Below, one piece after another: positions 7,298 to 12,404 of a stretch of 15,199 nucleotides of DNA (position 1 is the first letter of the stretch; each line of letters begins with the position of its first letter). Position numbers and translations under genes: made by a program. The stretch is from Nitrospirota bacterium (GTDB taxonomy: Bacteria; Nitrospirota; Thermodesulfovibrionia; Thermodesulfovibrionales; JdFR-88): positions 1 through 15,199 of the forward strand of contig JAJYGJ010000176.1 of NCBI GenBank assembly GCA_021790695.1, read 5' to 3'. The notes under the pieces are model-generated. The model did no database searches and had not been told where the DNA came from. It saw only the letters and a program-made list of their open reading frames with translations.

Positions 7298-7519
7298 TCA
7301 ATCGACGACTTCGGAAATTGCATCTTGTTTCTCCCCGATTTTCCCGGATTTTTTGTTTCTACCGAGCGCCGCGATCAGGATGCCGGCCCCGGCAAAACCC
7401 AGGCACCTGAGACAGGAAGCGCACGCGCCCCCGGCGCAGTTGGCAAGCGACAGCGCCCCGGCAAGGCCGCCCGATGCGCCGGCAACGCCGCATATTATCT
7501 TGTTTCTAAGACCGTCCAT
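7298..7519 (-). CDS. Small Cys-rich membrane protein, 73 aa
   Basis: ATG at 7519 lies within the end of the polyferredoxin gene (14-nt overlap), preceded by GGAGG on the minus strand at a good spacing. The product is hydrophobic and Gly/Ala-rich: one segment around 8-26 and another around 40-53, with a charged C-terminal tail. Between them lies C28-x4-C33-x2-C36-x2-C39, a dense cluster that could bind a metal or Fe-S cluster, plus Cys10. No family name can be given with confidence. Translational overlap with the polyferredoxin suggests that the two work together, for example as subunits of one electron-transfer or metal-handling membrane unit. It is the last gene of the minus-strand locus. 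Confidence 0.75.
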   Translation of the reverse strand: MDGLRNKIICGVAGASGGLAGALSLANCAGGACASCLRCLGFAGAGILIAALGRNKKSGKIGEKQDAISEVVD

Positions 7520-8342
7520 ATCGTATCGCCTCCCGTGGGCAGACCCTTATGCACTGCCCGCAGGAGATGCAGGAGGCCTGGTCCCGCCTTATCGTTTTAT
7601 GGTCAAGTTCCAATGCCCATACCATGCAGGAGCCCACGCACCTGCCGCATCCGTTGCACCGCGACGGTTCCGTTCTGACTTTTTTTGTGATGCCCAGTTT
7701 ATGGCCCGCGTAATTCGCCATGCTGTCCAGCGCCCCCACGGGACAGAGCAGGTTGCAGTAAGCCCTCCCGCCCCTGGCCAGAAATCCCGTCAGGGACACG
7801 GCGGCAAGCCCGGCCAGTCCCACCGGCGACAAAAGGTAGGTCCTGTAAGCGGGCACGAACGGAGCGCCCGCCAGAAAGGGGATGACCCTGAAATTGCAGA
7901 GCTTGCAGGAAATGCCGCCCATCCCCAGCGCGGCCCCCGCAACGAAGATGAAAAAATAGGCATACCTGAACGCCGGGGCGTGCATGAACGAGAAATCGAT
8001 CTTGAACCGTCCGGGGACGAGCCGGCTGACAAGCTCGGTCGCCCCGCCGACGGGACAGAAATGGCTGCACCACAGCCTGCCCATGAAAAACGTAGTGATC
8101 AGTATGGCCCCGGCAAGGGACGCGCCGAACCACTCGGCCCGCAGATTGTTTCCAAACCCTTTCAGGAGGCCCCCGTCACGGATTATGAAGAACATCCTGG
8201 GACACGCCGCCCCGCAGAGGTTGACCGCTCCGGCTATCTGCGGTATCACCGCCAATGGCGGCAGGAACAGGGCCATCCCAACCGCGATAGACAGATATCT
8301 TTTGTTTGAGAAAATCTTTTTAGTGATGTTTTTGTTTTTCAT
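7506..8342 (-). CDS. Membrane polyferredoxin, NapH/RdxA (CcoG)/NosR-C-terminal type
   Basis: 278 aa from ATG 8342, chosen because GGAGG lies 8 nt upstream; the frame could extend to 8366. Four to five membrane segments (about 14-32, 74-92, 127-146, 172-190) are interrupted by CGAACP (C43, C47), CSHFCP (C92, C96), CKLC (C146, C149) and CNLLCP (C196, C200). The C-terminus holds two 4Fe-4S motifs: C229-x2-C232-x2-C235-x3-C239 and C258-x2-C261-x2-C264-x3-CP. Relatives pass electrons across the membrane, for example from quinol or cytoplasmic donors to periplasmic reductases, or reduce copper. Here the neighbours are a TonB receptor and a Cys-rich peptide, which suggests reduction of an imported metal or chelate; this is inference. 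It overlaps the upstream gene by 23 nt. Confidence 0.9.
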   Translation of the reverse strand: MKNKNITKKIFSNKRYLSIAVGMALFLPPLAVIPQIAGAVNLCGAACPRMFFIIRDGGLLKGFGNNLRAEWFGASLAGAILITTFFMGRLWCSHFCPVGGATELVSRLVPGRFKIDFSFMHAPAFRYAYFFIFVAGAALGMGGISCKLCNFRVIPFLAGAPFVPAYRTYLLSPVGLAGLAAVSLTGFLARGGRAYCNLLCPVGALDSMANYAGHKLGITKKVRTEPSRCNGCGRCVGSCMVWALELDHKTIRRDQASCISCGQCIRVCPREAIRYGRS

Positions 8343-8802
8343 GTCCGTTGCCTCCGAGGACATCAATGGTCCGGATCAGCGAGCCGTCCCTTGAATCCAC
8401 GATTTCAATTTTTTTGTTTCCGGGTCCCCGGGGGCTGGTCCCCCCGATGTTATTAAATACGATATAAACGGGCAGGGTCTCGCCGAACCCCGCCCCCGTG
8501 AACCTTCCATCCCTGAAATCCGGCGAGTGGCCGTATGGCATCCTGACTACCGGAGGATACCAGCTCAGCACCTTCGCGCCGTCCGCCCGTATCCCGATAT
8601 CGCTGGCCTTCTGGAGATTCTTCATGGAGAGGGCGAGCACGCACCGGCCTCCCCCCGCGCCTGTCAAAATGGGCCGGGAATTGGCCCCTTTTTTTATCGT
8701 CACCATGGCGAATTTGAATCCGGGGAGGTCGAGACGCGCAAACGCCGCGCCGGCGGCCAGTCCCGCAACGACAAAGAGCGCTATTTTCAAGCTCCTTTTC
8801 AT
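8320..8802 (-). CDS. Membrane-anchored periplasmic protein of unknown function
   Basis: 160 aa from ATG 8802, whose A is the last base of the TonB receptor stop codon (TAATG arrangement), with GGAAGG seven nt upstream, so it is translationally coupled. The N-terminus MKRSLKIALFVVAGLAAGAAFA is a signal peptide or uncleaved anchor; the rest is a soluble beta-rich sequence with motifs SWYPPVVRMPYGHSPDF and FGETLPVYIVFNNIGG. It ends in a His/Lys-rich tail (HEKQKHH). Only one Cys is present (GRCVLALS). No known family is recognised. Its place between receptor and polyferredoxin suggests a periplasmic ligand-handling or accessory role for the imported compound. Confidence 0.75.
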   Translation of the reverse strand: MKRSLKIALFVVAGLAAGAAFARLDLPGFKFAMVTIKKGANSRPILTGAGGGRCVLALSMKNLQKASDIGIRADGAKVLSWYPPVVRMPYGHSPDFRDGRFTGAGFGETLPVYIVFNNIGGTSPRGPGNKKIEIVDSRDGSLIRTIDVLGGNGHEKQKHH

Positions 8803-10928
8803 TACAGGGCCTTCCATTTATACACAATTCCGGCAAAAACGGTCAGCGGTGCTCCCGGCACGAACTGGGCCGCGCCGGTTGCGCTCTTTGTGACCCTCTC
8901 CGCGTAAAGCGCATCGGCGAGGTTCAGCACCTTTGCATAGAGCTGCCATTTTTTCGCGAGATCATATGAAGCCCTCAGATTGAGGAGATCATAGCCGTGA
9001 TACTTCTGCGTGTTGGCGTCATCGATCCAGTAGCTGCCGATCCTGACCCATTCCAGTTCCGCAAGGCCGCCCTTCAGAAACGCCGGCCTCCAGTCCAGGC
9101 GCGTGTCGGCCAGGATCCTTGGCGCGACCGATATCTCGTTGCCGCTGTAATTGATCGAGGGGCTCACCTGGTAATCCAGATACTTCTGTATCGAGTACGA
9201 GAAGGCGACATTCAGATCGAGGTCGCGCAGCAGTTTGACGCCCAGTCCGGCTTCGACACCCTTGTGCTCGGTCTTCCCGGCGTTCAGGGTCTCGCTTACG
9301 CCGGTCTGAGGCGAGAAAGTCACGATGTCATCGCTTTTTATCATGTAATAAACGGAGGAGTTGAAAGAGACCCGTCCGACGCCTCCCCTCAGCCCGGCCT
9401 CATAACTGTCCGCCTTTATGGGCCGGAGATCGATCGTGGTCGCGGCGGTTCCCTGGCTTCCGCGGAACAGCTCGTTTGCCGAGGGCGCCCTGAATCCGTG
9501 GGTGTAGGAGACAAAGCCGTTTATGTCTTTTGTGAAATCGTATGTCAGGCCGGCCTTGGGGCTTACGTGGGAAAAATAGAGGTTGGTATCGGCGGGCCTG
9601 TTGGCATTGGGCGCAAGATACGTGTTGTAATCGTAGGAGAGATTGTCGTCTCTCAGGCCGGCCGTGAGCCGCAGTTTCCTGACCGGGGACGTCTCAAGCT
9701 GGATGTAAGGCGAGATGCCCTGGAACGTCGCGTCGAAGTCGAAGTTGTTGCCGGTGTTCGTCACATAGGCGTAAGAGACATAGCTGCCGCCCGACATCGT
9801 GACCTGGATGCGCCGCTCGGAATAAGAGCCGGGGGAATGGTCGAAATCGACCCCGCCCGTGAGCCTTGTGTCAAGCGCATCGAAATCGTGCCTGAATTTC
9901 GCGAGCAGGCCCAAAGAATAGAACCTTGTGGTGGAGTTATAGCCGAAGAAATTCTGGCCCGCCTGGAATATGGCCCATCCCGGCAGGAGGTCCATCTCAT
10001 TCCATCTGAGGTACGGTATCAGTCTGAGGACGTTCTTCTCCCCGAAGTCCTGCTCGTATTCGGTGGAAAGCCTTACGGCCCTGACATTCCTGAAGTCGAA
10101 GGTCTGGGGATTGAACGAGGGCCTTGCCTCGAAGTCCGCCTCCGATATGCCGATCGCCCCGCTTGTGTCCTGCCTGATATTGTAAACCGAGATTATCGTC
10201 TTTAGCCTTGCGCTGTCGCTCAGGAGGTGGTCCCACCTGAGTGTTGCGTTCTGGCGGCTGTAGCCCGTCCTCTCCCGCCACCCGTCCGAATGGGTTACGT
10301 TTACGTCAAGCCTCGCGCCGTTTGAGCCCCAGGTGCCGCCGCCCGTCGCCAGCAGCCTGTACCAGCCAAACGATCCGGCCTCGGTGTTGATCTCTATCTC
10401 CGGCTTGACGGGCGGGCGCCTGGTGAGGACGTTGATCGTCCCCCCGATGGCGTCGCTGCCGTACAGGGCGCTGCCAGGCCCCTTTGTCACCTCGATGCGT
10501 TCGGCCTGGGGCAGATCTACCTCATAGAGCGCGTTATGGTTGAAAAACCCGGTCGGCCTTATCGGCACGCCGTCTTCGAGATAGAGGTAAACGGGGTTTG
10601 TCGTAAGGGGCTGCCGTATCGCCGTCATATGGCCCTCGCCGGCCGTCACGCCTATCCATACGCCAGGGACCAGCCGCAGTATCTCTGCCGGATGAGACGG
10701 TTTTACGTCCTCTATTTCCTGTTTCCCGATAACACCCACGTTTTGAGGTTTTGTCTTAAGCGGTTCGGCCTCCCTGGAGCCCGTGACCACTATCTCTTCA
10801 AGGACTTGCGAGGCGGCCCCTTGCCCCGCGCCGGCCCCGGTTTCCACGGCGAAGGCGACACCCGAGACGAGCAGCATCAGGCACACGGCAGTAAGAAATC
10901 TAGACAAAATCCCACAAGGATTTATCAT
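8802..10928 (-). CDS. TonB-dependent outer-membrane receptor
   Basis: 708 aa from ATG 10928 (GGAGA just upstream on the minus strand; the frame extends to 11024 but the extension is Arg-rich and unlike a signal). Signal peptide 1-27 (FLTAVCLMLLVSGVAFA), TonB box EEIVVTGSR at 44-52, plug domain about 53-165 with LYLEDGVPIR, IEVTKGPGSALYGSDAIGGTINV, and a 22-strand barrel to the C-terminus. It transports a chelated metal, cobalamin or similar ligand across the outer membrane using TonB-ExbB-ExbD, which are not in the window. The plug resembles the broad siderophore/BtuB/FecA group; the substrate cannot be read from sequence. The C-terminus ends YKWKAL rather than the usual aromatic Phe. It is preceded by a 278-nt structured leader and heads an overlapping four-gene run. 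Confidence 0.95.
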   Translation of the reverse strand: MINPCGILSRFLTAVCLMLLVSGVAFAVETGAGAGQGAASQVLEEIVVTGSREAEPLKTKPQNVGVIGKQEIEDVKPSHPAEILRLVPGVWIGVTAGEGHMTAIRQPLTTNPVYLYLEDGVPIRPTGFFNHNALYEVDLPQAERIEVTKGPGSALYGSDAIGGTINVLTRRPPVKPEIEINTEAGSFGWYRLLATGGGTWGSNGARLDVNVTHSDGWRERTGYSRQNATLRWDHLLSDSARLKTIISVYNIRQDTSGAIGISEADFEARPSFNPQTFDFRNVRAVRLSTEYEQDFGEKNVLRLIPYLRWNEMDLLPGWAIFQAGQNFFGYNSTTRFYSLGLLAKFRHDFDALDTRLTGGVDFDHSPGSYSERRIQVTMSGGSYVSYAYVTNTGNNFDFDATFQGISPYIQLETSPVRKLRLTAGLRDDNLSYDYNTYLAPNANRPADTNLYFSHVSPKAGLTYDFTKDINGFVSYTHGFRAPSANELFRGSQGTAATTIDLRPIKADSYEAGLRGGVGRVSFNSSVYYMIKSDDIVTFSPQTGVSETLNAGKTEHKGVEAGLGVKLLRDLDLNVAFSYSIQKYLDYQVSPSINYSGNEISVAPRILADTRLDWRPAFLKGGLAELEWVRIGSYWIDDANTQKYHGYDLLNLRASYDLAKKWQLYAKVLNLADALYAERVTKSATGAAQFVPGAPLTVFAGIVYKWKAL

Positions 10929-10972
10929 GTTCTCTCCATCTTTTTCTTTCAGAATTTTCGATTGTCCAATGA

Positions 10973-11061
10973 AACGGCGTCTCTTCCGTCTCGTGCATCG
11001 GCAGGGATGAAATATCCCGTGCATGGACCGGCGTCGGCAGCGGGGAAATCCCCGCGCCGTT
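10973..11061 (-). ncRNA. Structured leader upstream of the TonB receptor: closed stem with two similar hairpins
   Basis: On the minus strand AACGGCG (11061-11055) can pair with CGCCGTT (10979-10973), closing a domain that contains hairpin CGGGG-ATTT-CCCCG (11054-11041) and hairpin GGGAT-ATTTC-ATCCC (11018-11004), the latter extended by TGCA/TGCA (11023-11020 with 10997-10994). Both hairpins are followed by CTGCCGA(C/T)GC, so they look like tandem copies of one module. The domain ends 44 nt before the receptor start. It could be a riboswitch or a protein-binding leader; it lacks the conserved core of known cobalamin, TPP or Moco riboswitches as far as I can see. Confidence 0.5.
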
Positions 11062-11076
11062 CAGGAAGAAGGCCCT

Positions 11077-11186
11077 AAAAAAGGAGTTCGAGCCCGGATG
11101 GGAGCAAGTCCGCGAAGGCCATTTGCCTCCGGCGCGCGCCGGCGTGCGGCGCAGCGACGGAAATGTCCGCTGCCAAAATCGGCTCG
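11077..11186 (-). terminator. Branched stem structure ending in a T run after the secreted-peptide gene
   Basis: On the minus strand CGAGCC (11186-11181) pairs with GGCTCG (11094-11089), enclosing a hairpin GCAGCG/CGCTGC with an ATTTCC-containing loop (11173-11151), a perfect palindrome CCGGCGCGCGCCGG, and a stem GGAG-CAA/TTG-CTCC. TTTTTT follows at 11082-11077. It may terminate the peptide transcript or act as an attenuator with the next leader domain. The first hairpin resembles the two hairpins of the 10973-11061 domain. Confidence 0.45.
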
Positions 11187-11206
11187 CACACCCCCCGTGT
11201 AGGGGG

Positions 11207-11488
11207 TCAGACCGTCGGCGGCCGGTCCTTTCGGAAGGCTGTCAGGAGTGGACGGAATAACGGGTCTTTCATCACGACTGAAGACGTCGCGCGGGACATG
11301 AAAAGCGATGCCGGGTGATCGCGCACGCAGGGCGGCCCGGAATTTGCGGGAACAAAATGTCCGCCCGCATGGCAGACATCAAGAGCGAAAAGGGAAGCGC
11401 CTTTCGTCGTTGGAGAAAAATTAATGGCCAGGGGCGACATAAGAGACATCGCTATGGCGATCAAGGCAATGACGGCGCTTTTTTTCAT
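11207..11488 (-). CDS. Small secreted Cys/His-containing protein, 93 aa
   Basis: MKKSAVIALIAIAMSLMSPLA is a clear signal peptide or anchor. The mature part contains SPTTKGASLFALDVCHAGGH, then C54 and His58 (pattern C39-H40-x3-H44 ... C54-x3-H58) and a C-terminal PLFRPLLTAFRKDRPPTV. The Cys/His pattern could bind a metal, but this is a guess. I recall similar exported peptides near TonB and metal genes in related bacteria but cannot name a family. There is no Shine-Dalgarno; a strong promoter places the transcription start at or beside the ATG, which explains that. It is the first gene of the minus-strand metal locus, separated from the receptor by a structured leader that may set how much transcription continues. 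Confidence 0.65.
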   Translation of the reverse strand: MKKSAVIALIAIAMSLMSPLAINFSPTTKGASLFALDVCHAGGHFVPANSGPPCVRDHPASLFMSRATSSVVMKDPLFRPLLTAFRKDRPPTV

Positions 11489-11493
11489 GCCGT

Positions 11494-11522
11494 ATTTTAT
11501 GGATATTTCCCTGCCAAGTCAA
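11494..11522 (-). promoter_or_regulatory. Sigma-70-type promoter giving a leaderless mRNA for the secreted peptide
   Basis: On the minus strand TTGACT (11522-11517), a 17-nt spacer and TAAAAT (11499-11494) are followed 5 nt later by the ATG at 11488. The transcription start would fall on or next to the start codon. Two copies of CCGGGTTG, 11 bp apart (11538-11531 and 11527-11520), abut and overlap the -35 element and may be a regulator site. Confidence 0.7.
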
Positions 11523-11534
11523 CCCGGATTCAAC

Positions 11535-11564
11535 CCGGGGGCCTCAGCGTCAGATTTGCGGGGC
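11535..11564 (+). repeat. Second copy of the dispersed 30-nt repeat
   Basis: It matches 7226-7255 at 28 of 30 positions (core CAGATTTGCGGGGC identical). This copy lies upstream of the secreted-peptide promoter; the other lies at the far end of the same locus, so the pair brackets the whole minus-strand metal locus. Confidence 0.6.
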
Positions 11565-11604
11565 TGGTATCTGCCTGCTCTTTTCTTACGCGTCTGATTC
11601 TGTT

Positions 11605-11718
11605 TTTTTGCCGTCATTCCCGAGGTATTAATCCGGCATCAGCCGACTTTACAAATTTTTTCGATAAAAAGCAAAGTCCTGGATACCGGCTAAAGACATG
11701 CCGGTATGACGGACAAAA
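11605..11718. mobile_element. MITE-like element with imperfect terminal inverted repeats
   Basis: The left end TTTTGCCGTCATTCCCG (11606-11622) is matched inverted at the right end (11702-11718, reading TTTTGTCCGTCATACCG on the minus strand). Near the right end is a perfect 8-bp stem ATACCGGC/GCCGGTAT (11683-11690 with 11700-11707). The GTCATTCCCG...CCTGGAT pattern resembles abundant short non-coding repeats in deltaproteobacterial and Nitrospirota genomes. It encodes nothing. The element is flanked at a distance by GGATTCAACC(C/T)GGG at 11526-11539 and 11770-11783. Confidence 0.5.
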
Positions 11719-11758
11719 GAATAAAATCTGCCTGCCCCACGTTTATGACTCAGGCCCT

Positions 11759-11785
11759 CAACCTGGGATGGATTCAACCTGGGAT
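11759..11785 (+). repeat. Tandem CAACCTGGGAT repeat
   Basis: Two perfect 11-mers at 11759-11769 and 11775-11785. They resemble the CAACCCGG pair at 11520-11527 and 11531-11538 on the other side of the MITE-like element. They may be old regulatory sites or duplicated flanks. Confidence 0.45.
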
Positions 11786-11824
11786 ATATGGGCATGCCGC
11801 TTTTTCAGCCCGATGGAAAGCCCG

Positions 11825-12253
11825 TCAGTCGGCAACGCCCATCATCACGCTGGTCGCCTTGATAATGGCATACGCCTCGTCTTTTTCCTTCAGGCCCAGC
11901 CGTTTGGCGCTGTCATCCGAAATAATCGACGTAATCGTGTTGCCCCCTCCGATATCCAGCACCACCTCGGCCATGACCATGCCCTCTTTGAGCATCTGGA
12001 CGTTGCCTTTGATGATGTTCCTTGCACTGAGTTTTACTTCTCCGGCGACTTTGCCGACGATCACCGAGGTCGCCTTGATTACGGCAAGCGCACTTGCGCC
12101 CGTTTTCAGGCCCAACCTGTCGGCGCTCTCATTGGTGATGATGGAGGTTACCGCGTTTCCGCCTTTTAATTCGAGCCTTATGACCGACATGACCTGGCCC
12201 CTTTTGATGTCGCTGACTGTCCCCGGCAGGAAATTCCTTGCGCTGATCTTCAT
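11825..12253 (-). CDS. Two-domain molbindin (tandem Mop/TOBE), molybdate- or tungstate-binding
   Basis: 142 aa made of two repeated domains of about 70 residues: KISARNFLPGTVSDIKRGQV...AVIKATSVIVGK and KLSARNIIKGNVQMLKEGMV...AIIKATSVMMGV. Each has the Mop signature: SARN start, G-x-V, a central GG-N-x-(V/I)-TSIIT/S segment and a C-terminal (V/I)IKATSVM. This matches di-Mop proteins of the ModG type, cytoplasmic oligomers that store or buffer molybdate or tungstate. GGAGGAG precedes ATG 12253 at a good distance. It is divergent from the ThiF/MoeB-like gene, fitting a molybdenum/tungsten-cofactor theme, and has a good promoter at 12377-12404 with a leader of about 115 nt. Confidence 0.92.
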   Translation of the reverse strand: MKISARNFLPGTVSDIKRGQVMSVIRLELKGGNAVTSIITNESADRLGLKTGASALAVIKATSVIVGKVAGEVKLSARNIIKGNVQMLKEGMVMAEVVLDIGGGNTITSIISDDSAKRLGLKEKDEAYAIIKATSVMMGVAD

Positions 12254-12294
12254 GGCTCCTCCTTTTCCGAATGCGCCGGCATGTTTTAATTTTT

Positions 12295-12322
12295 AAAAAA
12301 ACCTTTATGCGGGATCCCCCGC
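12295..12322 (-). promoter_or_regulatory. Possible attenuator hairpin in the molbindin leader
   Basis: On the minus strand GCGGG-GGAT-CCCGC (12322-12309) is followed seven nt later by a run of seven T (12301-12295). The T run is rather far from a 5-bp stem, so it is a weak terminator at best. Confidence 0.3.
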
Positions 12323-12376
12323 CGCCCGGTTCAACGTCCCGCCCGTTTTTTTCCGCGGAGGCTTGCTTCATATACG

Positions 12377-12404
12377 ATTATATAGAACGAAGGCCAAAAA
12401 ACAA
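12377..12404 (-). promoter_or_regulatory. Promoter for the molbindin gene
   Basis: On the minus strand TTGTTT (12404-12399), a 16-nt spacer and a perfect TATAAT (12382-12377). It points to the molbindin gene and overlaps the first possible start codon of the divergent ThiF-like gene, so the two are likely to influence each other. Confidence 0.55.

Noticed and set aside
7269..8309. Plus-strand frame of 346 codons
   Set aside because: Opposite the polyferredoxin with its Cys motifs; the plus translation is low-complexity Pro/Arg-rich.
8997..10205. Plus-strand frame of 402 codons
   Set aside because: Opposite the TonB receptor; no motifs.
10973..11061. Cobalamin riboswitch before the TonB receptor
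   Set aside because: GCTGCCGACGCCGG loosely recalls the B12 core, but the GCCACTG and GGGAAG elements are missing.
11077..11190. tRNA (including tRNA-Sec) suggested by GGGCTCGAACTCC
   Set aside because: The flanking bases do not form a T-arm stem and no acceptor or anticodon arm can be drawn.
11500..11800. CRISPR-like array
   Set aside because: Repeats are few, short and unequally spaced, with no regular spacers.
11315..12169. Plus-strand frame of 284 codons
   Set aside because: It runs across the peptide gene, the repeats, the MITE-like element and the molbindin in antisense; no domain or start signal.
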